NCBI GenBank assembly: GCA_019359535.1
Contig: JAHHHE010000005.1
Location: 1-63,887 of the forward strand
Origin: Gloeocapsa sp. UFS-A4-WI-NPMV-4B04
GTDB lineage: Bacteria; Cyanobacteriota; Cyanobacteriia; Cyanobacteriales; Chroococcidiopsidaceae
DNA: 63,887 nt
Direction: 5' to 3'
Part shown: piece after piece, positions 8,501-16,021 of the stretch
How the letters are laid out: every line of letters starts with the position of its first letter
How positions within the stretch are numbered: position 1 is the first letter of the stretch
Program-made: the position numbers and the translations under genes
The notes under the pieces: model-generated
Databases searched by the model: none
The model's input: the letters and a program-made list of their open reading frames with translations, nothing else
What the model was told of the DNA's origin: nothing

Positions 8501-8540
8501 GCCGCAAGCTCTCGGATCTTCCATCCGAGAGAACGGCGGC
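8501..8540. repeat. GC-rich interspersed palindrome
   Basis: The stem CTCTCGGAT (8509-8517) pairs perfectly with ATCCGAGAG (8523-8531) across a CTTCC loop, and outer arms GCCGC/GCGGC (8501-8505, 8536-8540) extend it. It lies 35 bp before nadD and is much more GC-rich than its surroundings, which fits a mobile palindromic repeat rather than a gene-specific terminator; no T-run follows. Confidence 0.6.
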
Positions 8541-8574
8541 TACTCACTCTTTTCAATTAACAGGAAAATATAAC

Positions 8575-9174
8575 ATGGTTAAAATTGCTCTTTTTGGTAC
8601 AAGTGCTGATCCGCCAACATCTGGACATCAGGCAATTATTAGCTGGCTATCTAAGCATTATGACTGGGTAGCAGTTTGGGCGGCTGATAATCCGTTTAAG
8701 GCGCATCAAACACAGCTATCGCATCGGGTAGCAATGCTGCGATTACTGATAGAAGATATACCGCATCAGCAGAATATTTGTTTGCACTCAGAACTGAGTA
8801 GCTACAAAACGATCGAAACCTTAGAAACTGCTAAACAGCTTTGGGGTGCAGATGGTGATTTTACCTTAGTAATCGGCTCTGATTTGGTAACTCAGTTGCC
8901 TCGGTGGTATCGAGTTGAAGATTTGTTGCGACAAGTGCAGTTATTGGTAGTACAAAGACCAGGCTATGAAGTAGAAGATGCTGATTTACAACAGCTACGG
9001 CAATTAGGGGCAAAAGTAGCGATCGCTGATTTAACTGGCCCCCAAGTTTCCTCTACAGCGTATCGTAAACATAAAGACACCCAAACTTTAACGCCTCCAA
9101 TTCAGGCATATATTCATCGAGAGCATTTATACAAATGCGAGGACAAATCCAAAGAAAAATTGCAGATCCGGTAA
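8575..9174 (+). CDS. nadD: Nicotinate-nucleotide adenylyltransferase
   Basis: The enzyme adenylates nicotinate mononucleotide to deamido-NAD. The 199-aa protein has the nucleotidyltransferase signature at its start, with ALFGTSADPPTSGHQ as the GxFxPxHxGH-type motif, and the C-terminal VSSTAYRKH block equivalent to ISSTxxR. GSDLVTQLPRWYR in the middle is the usual substrate-binding segment. In the first motif the first His of HxGH is replaced (PPTSGH). The last 40 bp overlap the nrtR reading frame, so the two genes are probably translated together. Confidence 0.9.
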   Translation: MVKIALFGTSADPPTSGHQAIISWLSKHYDWVAVWAADNPFKAHQTQLSHRVAMLRLLIEDIPHQQNICLHSELSSYKTIETLETAKQLWGADGDFTLVIGSDLVTQLPRWYRVEDLLRQVQLLVVQRPGYEVEDADLQQLRQLGAKVAIADLTGPQVSSTAYRKHKDTQTLTPPIQAYIHREHLYKCEDKSKEKLQIR

Positions 9175-9881
9175 ACTCACAAACATTAGCTGATTTTAAA
9201 GTCGGGGTTGATAACGTAATTTTCTCTGTTGATACCTTGCTTCATCGGCTGTTAGTTTTGTTAGTAATGCGACAGCAAGAACCATTTTTAGGTCATTGGT
9301 GTCTTCCGGGTACTCTAGTGCGTCAAGGCGAATCACTAGAAGATGCTGCATATCGAATTTTGGCAGAGAAAATTCGCGTTAAAAATCTGTATCTAGAGCA
9401 GTTATATACTTTCGGTGGGCCAAACCGAGATCCGCGTGAATCAATAGATAGTTACGGAGTACGTTATTTATCTGTTAGTTACTTTGCCCTCGTGCGGTTT
9501 GAAGAAGCGGAATTAATTGCTGATAAAGTAAGTGGAATTGCTTGGTATCCGGTAAAACAAGTGCCACAATTAGCCTTTGACCATAGCGAAATTTTGGCTT
9601 ATGGACATCGGCGACTGCAAAATAAATTGGAGTATAGTCCAGTTGCTTTTGACGTATTGCCAGACTTATTTACTTTGAGTGATATTTATCAGCTTTACAC
9701 CACTGTTTTAGGCGAAAACTTTGCTGATTATTCTAATTTTCGGGCAAGACTACTAAAACTAGGTTTTTTATATGACACAGGTTTGAAAGCGTCGCGAGGT
9801 GCAGGTCGTCCGGCTTCTTTATATCAATTTGATTCTGAAGCATTTGCAAAGTTTAAGGATAAGCCGTTGGTTTTTATTTAA
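9135..9881 (+). CDS. nrtR: NrtR-type Nudix-domain transcriptional regulator of NAD genes
   Basis: The 248-aa protein has an N-terminal Nudix fold (about residues 20-150) and a C-terminal winged-helix region (about 165-248) ending in SRGAGRPASLYQFD, the layout of NrtR repressors that sense ADP-ribose or related NAD products. The Nudix box is degenerate: GTLVRQGESLEDAAYRILAE keeps the first Gly and Glu but the REUxEE core reads RILAEK, so catalysis is unlikely, as in known regulators. The gene overlaps nadD by 40 bp and precedes the PchB-like gene by 14 bp. Its most likely targets are the NAD genes here. Confidence 0.88.
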   Translation: MRGQIQRKIADPVNSQTLADFKVGVDNVIFSVDTLLHRLLVLLVMRQQEPFLGHWCLPGTLVRQGESLEDAAYRILAEKIRVKNLYLEQLYTFGGPNRDPRESIDSYGVRYLSVSYFALVRFEEAELIADKVSGIAWYPVKQVPQLAFDHSEILAYGHRRLQNKLEYSPVAFDVLPDLFTLSDIYQLYTTVLGENFADYSNFRARLLKLGFLYDTGLKASRGAGRPASLYQFDSEAFAKFKDKPLVFI

Positions 9882-9895
9882 GGGAAGTTTAACCC

Positions 9896-10192
9896 ATGAA
9901 AACTCCAAACGAATGTTTGAATATGCAGGATATTCGGGCTGAAATTGATGCAATTGATCGGCAAATTATCAATGCTTTTGCCAAACGTTTTGAATACGTT
10001 AAAGCTGCATCGAAGTTTAAAACAAGTGAAACAAGTGTAAAAGCGCCAGAAAGATTTAAGTCTATGTTGCAGCAACGACGTATTTGGGCTGAAGAAGAAG
10101 GTTTGAACCCAGACGTAATTGAAAAGCTATATCAAGACTTAGTTAATTATTTCATTGAAGAAGAGTTGAAACATTGGCAAGCAAAGTTTTAA
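9896..10192 (+). CDS. PchB-like isochorismate pyruvate lyase / AroQ-fold chorismate mutase
   Basis: The 98-aa all-helical protein closely resembles Pseudomonas PchB over its full length (MKTP.EC...DIR.EID.ID..I, then RF.YVKAAS.FK.SE, then APER...ML..R..WAEE.GL). From memory the PchB active site uses Arg14, Arg31, Lys42 and Gln90; here Arg14, Arg31 and Lys42 are at the same positions, while position 90 is Glu. PchB splits isochorismate to salicylate and pyruvate and has weak chorismate mutase activity. The gene starts 14 bp after nrtR and lies 82 bp before nadE. No isochorismate synthase or siderophore gene is near. Its role among NAD genes is unknown; Gln90Glu might shift activity or pH optimum. 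Confidence 0.8.
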   Translation: MKTPNECLNMQDIRAEIDAIDRQIINAFAKRFEYVKAASKFKTSETSVKAPERFKSMLQQRRIWAEEEGLNPDVIEKLYQDLVNYFIEEELKHWQAKF

Positions 10193-10274
10193 GAATACGT
10201 AGATTAACAAGCTTTTTGAGCAACAAATGAGAACCAGACTACAGTATTAACGTTCATATAGATTACTTCCTAAT

Positions 10275-12056
10275 ATGAAAATTGCGATCGCTCAAATTAA
10301 TCCTACTATTGGTGATTTAACTGGCAATGCCCACCAAATTCTGGCAGCAGCAATCCAAGCTGCTCGCCAAGGTGTACGGTTGTTGTTGACACCAGAACTT
10401 TCTTTATGTGGTTATCCACCGCGAGATTTGTTGCTAGATGTTAGTTTTGTCGATGCGATCGCTACTACATTGCAACAACTAGCACAAGAATTGCCGCCAG
10501 ATCTTGCTGTATTAGTGGGTTGCGTTGAATACAACTCGCGATCGCACTCTTCTGGTGGTAAACCCTTATTTAACAGTATCGCCCTACTAGAACAAGGCAA
10601 AATTAGGCAAATTTTTCACAAGCGGCTGTTACCCACATATGACGTTTTTGACGAACATCGCTACTTTGAACCAGGACTTCAAGCCAATTCTTTTACTTTA
10701 GAAGGGATCAGGGAGCAGAGATCAGGAGACACAAGTGAAGATTTAAACCTCTCGCCTCTCGCCTCTATCAAAATTGGTGTCACTATCTGCGAAGACTTGT
10801 GGAACGACGAAGACTTTTGGGGAAAGCGCAGCTATGCAGTTAATCCGATTGCTGACTTAGCTCAAATGGGTGTTGATTTGATTGTGAATTTGTCGGCTTC
10901 GCCCTACACTGTCGGTAAATGGCAGTTACGCGAATCAATGCTGAAACACGCTGCTGTCCGTTATCGCACACCTATCCTCTACAACAATCAAGTAGCAGCA
11001 AATGACGATCTGATTTTCGATGGCTGTAGTGTAGGATTTAACCGCGCAGGTGAAATTGTCTGCCGCGCTTGTGCATTTGAGACAGATTTAGTAATAGTAG
11101 AATTTGACGAGCAACAACGGGATTTACAACCGAGTTCAGTTGCACCAATGCCAGATGAAGACGAAGAAATCTGGAAAGCTCTTGTATTGGGAGTGCGCGA
11201 CTATGTTCGCAAATGTGGCTTTTCTAAAGTGGTGCTTGGTTTAAGTGGAGGAGTTGATTCTGCACTCGTCGCGGCGATCGCTGCTGCTGCATTAGGACGA
11301 GAAAATGTCTTGGGTGTTTTGATGCCTTCCCCCTACAGTTCCGATCACTCAATTAAAGATGCTTTAGATTTGGCAGCGAATCTGGGTATTCAGACTGATA
11401 CCTTGCCAATAGCTCAACTAATGCAAGGTTACGACAAAACATTAGCTGATTTATTTGCTGATACTACTTTTGGTTTGGCTGAGGAGAATATTCAATCGCG
11501 GATTCGGGGAAACTTGTTAATGGCGATCGCCAATAAGTTTGGTTATCTCCTCCTCTCCACAGGCAATAAATCCGAAATGGCAGTCGGCTACTGCACCCTC
11601 TATGGCGATATGAACGGCGGATTAGCTGTAATTGCTGATGTTCCTAAAACTCGTGTTTATTCTTTGTGCAATTGGCTTAATCAGCAATCAACACTGATCC
11701 CGACAAATATTCTTACCAAGCCTCCTAGTGCAGAACTCAAACCTGGACAGGTTGATCAAGATTCACTACCGCCCTACGATATTCTTGATGATATTTTGCA
11801 GCGCTTGATTCATCATCAATCTGCTGCTCAAATTGTTGCACATGGTCACGATCCAGCTGTTGTTAACCGCGTTTTGACGATGGTGACTCGTGCCGAATTT
11901 AAACGCCGCCAAGCTCCCCCTGGACTGAAAATCACCGATCGCGCCTTTGGTACTGGCTGGCGGATGCCGATCGCGAATAAATGGGTTTCTGTTAGCACCT
12001 CCCAGACTGAAAAAAACCCTGCTCATCCAAATCTGCTTCTTTCAAATTCAGAATGA
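10275..12056 (+). CDS. nadE: Glutamine-dependent NAD synthetase
   Basis: The enzyme converts deamido-NAD to NAD with ammonia from glutamine. The 593-aa protein has an N-terminal CN-hydrolase (glutaminase) domain with the triad Glu41 (TPELSLCGYPP), Lys116 (FHKRLLPTYDVFDE) and Cys172 (TICEDLW). A C-terminal ammonia-ligase domain has the ATP pyrophosphatase loop SGGVDS at 324-329. Between Lys116 and Cys172 lies an odd stretch, residues about 143-165 (EGIREQRSGDTSEDLNLSPLAS). Its DNA at 10704-10770 reads like the GGGAGCAGAG / CTCTCGCCTCTCGCC repeats of cyanobacterial spacers, as if a repeat had entered in frame. The 3' end of the gene is partly duplicated 981 bp downstream. Confidence 0.93.
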   Translation: MKIAIAQINPTIGDLTGNAHQILAAAIQAARQGVRLLLTPELSLCGYPPRDLLLDVSFVDAIATTLQQLAQELPPDLAVLVGCVEYNSRSHSSGGKPLFNSIALLEQGKIRQIFHKRLLPTYDVFDEHRYFEPGLQANSFTLEGIREQRSGDTSEDLNLSPLASIKIGVTICEDLWNDEDFWGKRSYAVNPIADLAQMGVDLIVNLSASPYTVGKWQLRESMLKHAAVRYRTPILYNNQVAANDDLIFDGCSVGFNRAGEIVCRACAFETDLVIVEFDEQQRDLQPSSVAPMPDEDEEIWKALVLGVRDYVRKCGFSKVVLGLSGGVDSALVAAIAAAALGRENVLGVLMPSPYSSDHSIKDALDLAANLGIQTDTLPIAQLMQGYDKTLADLFADTTFGLAEENIQSRIRGNLLMAIANKFGYLLLSTGNKSEMAVGYCTLYGDMNGGLAVIADVPKTRVYSLCNWLNQQSTLIPTNILTKPPSAELKPGQVDQDSLPPYDILDDILQRLIHHQSAAQIVAHGHDPAVVNRVLTMVTRAEFKRRQAPPGLKITDRAFGTGWRMPIANKWVSVSTSQTEKNPAHPNLLLSNSE

Positions 12057-12177
12057 ACTACTTACCTAAGATGTTTTCTAATTGAGAAAAATTACAAATT
12101 GTAGCTAAATTTACAAAGTAAGAATTTGAGCGTGAATAAGTTTTAAGATCAGTAGCAAGAAATACTGTTTGCTTTGA
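11945..12177 (+). repeat. Direct repeat copy 1: end of nadE plus downstream DNA
   Basis: This segment, starting in the last 37 codons of nadE and running 121 bp past its stop, recurs at 12926-13157 with an offset of about 980 bp and roughly 85-90% identity by eye. The shared blocks include GGCGGATGCCGAT, AATGGGTTTCTGTTAG and TTTTAAGATCAGTAGCAAG. Confidence 0.85.
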
Positions 12178-12193
12178 TATTATAAGAATTCTT

Positions 12194-12283
12194 GTGGATG
12201 GAACTATTGTCCGTCCAGATGGCACAAAAATGCTACCTAACTCAGATGTTGTACTCCCAAACGGAACAGTTTTGAGAGCGTAA
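12194..12283 (+). pseudogene. Fragment with a VRPDGTK..LPNGTV-type repeat
   Basis: The short frame reads DGTIVRPDGTKMLPNSDV and then VLPNGTVLRA before TAA at 12281-12283. The alternation of PDGT and PNGT units looks like the end of a larger repetitive protein of which only this part is left. It lies directly after copy 1 of the nadE-end repeat, so it was probably brought in or cut off by that rearrangement. Confidence 0.35.
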
Positions 12284-12487
12284 ACTCAATAATTACTCTA
12301 GAGATACTTTGGCTTTAGTACGAAGAAAGGTTTTTCTAACAACATTACTTCAAATGTTATTACGCCAAAAACCGAAAGTTTGAAGCTTGGAATTGAAGAT
12401 TACTGAGCTAAAAAAATACGCTAAATTCACATTTAGTTTCTGTTTCTATCCCATTTAATATCAAGATCATAGTAATATCTAAACTTT

Positions 12488-12928
12488 TTACCTCTTCACC
12501 GGAAGGGGTAAGAATGACAGAACTCCATTTGTACGTTTACCATCTGACGACGATCCCGAAGCACCTCCCGCAGTTTGATAATCGCCGCCGTGATCATCTC
12601 TTGCATATCCCCACCAAGATATTATAGGGACACCTCTTCGTTCTGGACTGTTTATGGACGGAGTTATTTCGTATTTAATGCGAATAGCATCTGGATCAAC
12701 GTAAAGACAAGCTATATAAATTTCGTATTTCGATGCAATACCTGTGAGTCTACGATTAATAGCGATAGATTCATTAGGTTTGAGCAATTTTAATCCCTCT
12801 TTCCATCTTGATTTATTAATGAGACCAGCGAACACATTGCATTTAGATAGTGCAATCGACTCTGCGGGTGACAACTACCCTTGGATTAGTTCCTGTCACA
12901 AACCATGTGAAACTTAATTTATCTCCTT
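12488..12928 (-). pseudogene. Frameshifted remnant of an unknown protein
   Basis: From 12874 down to 12488 the minus strand is open for 128 codons and reads like true protein (VFAGLINKSRWKEGLKLL, then AIRIKYEITPSINSP, then VPIISWWGYARDDHGGDYQTAGG). Its N-terminus is poor (TTG start directly after a stop). A neighbouring frame upstream reads GDKLSFTWFVTGTNPRVV, which looks like the missing beginning joined by a frameshift near 12850. The whole stretch sits between the two nadE-end repeats. I do not recognise a family. Confidence 0.35.
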
Positions 12929-13157
12929 TGGCACTGGTTGGCGGATGCCGATTGCGAATAAATGGGTTTCTGTTAGTACCTATCAGACTGAAGAAAGCCC
13001 TGCTCCTAGTAACCCACTTTTCTCAACACCAGAATGAACTAATCAGCTATCTACTTTCTAATTTAGAAAAATTACAATTTGTAGCTAAATTTACAAAATC
13101 CTGATTTCAGCACAGAAAAGTTTTAAGATCAGTAGCAAGAGATACTGTTTGCTTTGA
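12926..13157 (+). repeat. Direct repeat copy 2: truncated nadE end
   Basis: This is the second copy of the segment at 11945-12177. It encodes the last residues of a NadE-like end (TGWRMPIANKWVSVSTYQTEE) without the rest of the gene. It immediately precedes the 79-aa gene at 13165, which was probably the original neighbour of nadE. Confidence 0.85.
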
Positions 13158-13164
13158 ATTCACG

Positions 13165-13404
13165 ATGGACTTTGATACAAATATAGACTGGGAAGAAGCA
13201 TTTATGTATCGGTCGGGTCAAAAGGTTGAGCTAGAATCTCAGCCTGGAACCTTCGATATTATTGCCAGCTACGAACCGATGATGGTTCCCCCTATCTGGT
13301 TAGTCAATGATCCTCGACCCCGATACGCCCATGAACTGCGAGTAATTGCAGATTCCGATATAGATATGAGCCGTCTTGTTGCCAAGCTAAGATTGTCGCT
13401 TTAA
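13165..13404 (+). CDS. 79-aa conserved-looking cyanobacterial protein
   Basis: A short acidic protein, MDFDTNIDWEEAFMYRSGQ followed by a small beta-rich core (VELESQPGTFDIIASYEPMM, then PPIWLVNDPRPRYAHELRVI) and a C-terminal helix (DMSRLVAKLRLSL). The conserved-looking WLVNDPRPRY segment and the clean ends support a real gene. No function is known to me. It follows the second copy of the nadE-end repeat by 7 bp and precedes the tnpB element. Confidence 0.6.
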   Translation: MDFDTNIDWEEAFMYRSGQKVELESQPGTFDIIASYEPMMVPPIWLVNDPRPRYAHELRVIADSDIDMSRLVAKLRLSL

Positions 13405-13421
13405 CTTACCGGAATTAAAGG

Positions 13422-14783
13422 GTCTAAAGCCCTGTTGCTTCAGCGCGGCTTTATATTAATATTGTATTGTTTTATCTGCAATGTTGTGTGATAAAATATA
13501 TATATGATAGTAAGAGAAGCCAAGCTAATAAACGGGACTAAGGAGCAATACCACCTTTTTGACCATGCCATTCGTACTGCTCAGTTCATTAGAAATAAAG
13601 CAGTTCGTTATTGGATGGACAATCGAAATGTTGGTAAGGCTGACCTTTATAAACTGTGCAAAGACTTAGCCAAAGAGTTTGCTTTTGCATTAAAGTTAAA
13701 CTCCGCAGCAAGACAAGCTAGTGCCGAAAGAGCTTGGGCCTCTATATCTAGTTTTTATAATCGCTGCAAGAAACAGGAGAAGAAAAAAGGGTATCCCAAG
13801 TTTAAAAAACATTGCCGTTCGGTAGAGTACAAAGTGTCGGGTTGGAAGCTATCAGATGATTGCAAAAGTATTGCTTTCACCGATGGATTTGGTATTGGCT
13901 CGATATCTATATACTGCAACGCACAAACGAGAGAGGACTTATTTAGGCTTAAAATAAACCGCGTTCGAGTAGTCAAGAGAGCCGACGGATATTATGCTCA
14001 ATTCTGCTTTGATGCTGACCGCAAAGAAGATGGAGAATATACTGGGCTAGTTGTCGGCTTGGATTTGGGGCTAAAATATTTCACCAAAGACCAAAATGAT
14101 AACGCAGTTATTTATCCCCAATTCTTGAGAAAGTCAGAACGCAGACTTAAAAAGGCTCAAAGGCGATTAAGCAAAAAGTTTGTTAAGGGGAAGAAACCTC
14201 AATCAAACAACTACCACAAGGCTAGGATTCGATTAGGAAAGGTTCACTTAAAAATCACTAGACAGCGTAAAGACTGGGCAATAAAACAAGCTCGGTGCGT
14301 AGTCCACTCTAACGATGTGGTTGTCTATGAGGATTTGAAAATTGCGAACATGGTTAAAAATCACCACCTAGCGAAGTCGATAACGGACGCTAGTTGGTAT
14401 CAATTCACCCAATGGTTAGATTACTACGGGAAAATCTGGGATAAAGTAGTGGTGGCAGTAACGCCCGCTTACACATCTACTGATTGCTCGAATTGTGGAC
14501 ATCGGGTGAAGAAATCCCTCAGCACTAGGACTCATTCATGCACGCTCTGTAGAGTTGAGATTTGTCGTGATACAAATGCGGCGATTAATATCTTAAAAAA
14601 GGGCATGAAGGTGTTAGGAATTGATTGGAACAACAGTACCTTTGGGCAAAAGGAATCTGCTTCGCAAGAAGGAAAGCATGGGGAGAATACTGCCAATACT
14701 ATTGATGGGCAACCTGAAATAGCAAGCGGACTTCTGTGAACCATGAATTAGAATCCCTGTACCTTCAAGTCAGGGAGTATGTC
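13422..14783 (+). mobile_element. IS200/IS605-family (IS1341-type) element with tnpB only
   Basis: The left side has the imperfect hairpin TAAAGCC (13425-13431) ... GGCTTTA (13447-13453), the kind of subterminal structure recognised by TnpA. The right side has TCCCTG (14754-14759) ... CAGGGA (14771-14776) and ends near GTATGTCAA (14783). No tnpA is present, so mobility would need a transposase in trans. The exact outer ends are estimates. Confidence 0.7.
13504..14739 (+). CDS. tnpB: TnpB RNA-guided nuclease
   Basis: The 411-aa protein is full length for TnpB. Catalytic RuvC residues are all present: Asp187 in GLDLGL, Glu276 in VYEDLKI and Asp356 in CRDTNAAINIL. The zinc ribbon has Cys328, Cys331, Cys346 and Cys349 (DCSNCG ... 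SCTLCR). An N-terminal helical part (FIRNKAVRYW, ASAERAWASI) and the PAYTSTDCSNCG block complete the family pattern. TnpB cuts DNA guided by an omega RNA made from the 3' end of the gene and the right end of the element. No good ribosome binding site precedes the ATG. It looks intact, in contrast to the remnant at 2421-2954. Confidence 0.93.
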   Translation: MIVREAKLINGTKEQYHLFDHAIRTAQFIRNKAVRYWMDNRNVGKADLYKLCKDLAKEFAFALKLNSAARQASAERAWASISSFYNRCKKQEKKKGYPKFKKHCRSVEYKVSGWKLSDDCKSIAFTDGFGIGSISIYCNAQTREDLFRLKINRVRVVKRADGYYAQFCFDADRKEDGEYTGLVVGLDLGLKYFTKDQNDNAVIYPQFLRKSERRLKKAQRRLSKKFVKGKKPQSNNYHKARIRLGKVHLKITRQRKDWAIKQARCVVHSNDVVVYEDLKIANMVKNHHLAKSITDASWYQFTQWLDYYGKIWDKVVVAVTPAYTSTDCSNCGHRVKKSLSTRTHSCTLCRVEICRDTNAAINILKKGMKVLGIDWNNSTFGQKESASQEGKHGENTANTIDGQPEIASGLL

Positions 14784-15129
14784 AAATTTTGTCCTATTCT
14801 CAGTCAACCGCAAATCTCACCCAGAACTAAAGTTCGCAGGCTTTTAGTTTAAGTCCATTTTAATGGACTTAAATCCTTGGATAGTTATCTTTTATTTTTA
14901 GATCACTTTCGTTGTCAGCTTGGCATTTGAATCCCAGGCGGGTGAGTGGGTAGGTGCAAAATATGAGTTTAATACTTTAATTGCAGAAAATAGGCAGTGC
15001 CACCACAGAAACAATACTTTCAACAAAAGTGCGGCTTTTTCATGGAAACTGCATAACAGCCTCGTTTACGTTAGGTGGTGGAGACATGAGTGCTAACTTA
15101 AGTAAAGATGATCTTAATTTATCGAATTC
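14784..15129. other. Spacer between tnpB element and ABC gene
   Basis: About 350 bp with no gene. It contains the 26-bp palindrome at 14848-14873 and, just upstream of it, a weaker inverted repeat AACTAAA...TTTAGTT (about 14826-14850). A promoter for the ABC gene is not obvious. Confidence 0.5.
14848..14873. terminator. Near-perfect palindrome TTTAAGTCCATT-TT-AATGGACTTAAA
   Basis: The 12-bp arms are perfectly complementary around a TT centre. It lies 109 bp after tnpB and could stop transcription in either direction or be a short mobile palindrome. There is no long T-run, so the terminator call is tentative. Confidence 0.4.
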
Positions 15130-15981
15130 ATGACTGCTGCTGTCTCGCTGCAAAATGTCCATAAAGTTTACAACAATATCCCTGTAGTCAATGACCTGTC
15201 ATTTACGATTCAAGCGGGGGAGATGTTTGGCTTACTTGGGCCAAATGGCGCTGGAAAATCGACAACAATTCGGATGTTGACAACGCTGACAAAGCCGAGT
15301 GGGGGTCGCATTGAGGTAGCTGGGTTTGATGTAGTGCGACAATCGTTGCAGGCAAAGCAGTCTATCGGCGTGGTGTTACAGCAAATTAGTGTAGATGGAG
15401 ATTTATCTGTTTGGGAAAATATGGAGATGCATGGACGTTTGCATCATATTCCTAAGCAGTATAGACAGCAAAAGATTAATCAATGGCTGGAGTATGTTGA
15501 TCTCGCAGAACGGCGGGACGATTTAGTCAAAACTTTATCTGGGGGAATGAAGCGCCGCTTACAAATTGCTAGAGCGCTGTTACATCAACCAAAAATTTTA
15601 TTTTTAGACGAGCCGACTGTAGGATTAGATCCTCAAACCAGGCGCAGGATTTGGGAAATTATCCTCGATCTGAATAAGCAGGGAATGACGATGCTGCTGA
15701 CGACGCATTATATGGATGAGGTGGACTATTTGTGTAATCGTATTGGGATTATGGATAACGGTAAGCTTATTTCTCTAGGAACGTTACAAGAATTGCGCTC
15801 TGCTCATGGTCAAGGCTTAGTGATGAAGCAAGTAGGCGATCGCTTAGAATATCTCTTTTTCCCCAATCTCGAACAAGCTAACGCCTACCTCGATCAGCAA
15901 GTCGATAAAACTGGTATGATGGTACGCCCCTCTAACCTAGAAGATATTTTTGTGGAACTAACAGGACGACAACTAGATTAA
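15130..15981 (+). CDS. ABC transporter ATP-binding protein (DrrA-like)
   Basis: A 283-aa ATPase of the DrrA/CcmA type that would drive an ABC-2 exporter. Walker A is GPNGAGKST at 37-45, the signature LSGGMKRRLQIA lies at 136-147, and Walker B ILFLDEPTVGLD starts at 156; the H-loop is TTHYMDE. A C-terminal extension of about 60 residues (VMKQVGDRLEYLFF..LEDIFVELTGRQLD) is typical of these ATPases. No permease gene follows; the next gene is convergent. The partner must be elsewhere in the genome. Confidence 0.9.
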   Translation: MTAAVSLQNVHKVYNNIPVVNDLSFTIQAGEMFGLLGPNGAGKSTTIRMLTTLTKPSGGRIEVAGFDVVRQSLQAKQSIGVVLQQISVDGDLSVWENMEMHGRLHHIPKQYRQQKINQWLEYVDLAERRDDLVKTLSGGMKRRLQIARALLHQPKILFLDEPTVGLDPQTRRRIWEIILDLNKQGMTMLLTTHYMDEVDYLCNRIGIMDNGKLISLGTLQELRSAHGQGLVMKQVGDRLEYLFFPNLEQANAYLDQQVDKTGMMVRPSNLEDIFVELTGRQLD

Positions 15982-16021
15982 AAAGAATCAAGGACGAATT
16001 TACCTTTTATCCTGAGTTGCT

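Noticed and set aside
11766..12026. 86-codon minus-strand frame inside nadE
   Set aside because: It is antisense to a well-conserved domain of NadE and has no independent support.
14532..14744. 70-codon minus-strand frame at the tnpB end
   Set aside because: It lies opposite the zinc ribbon of TnpB and is explained by the coding strand.
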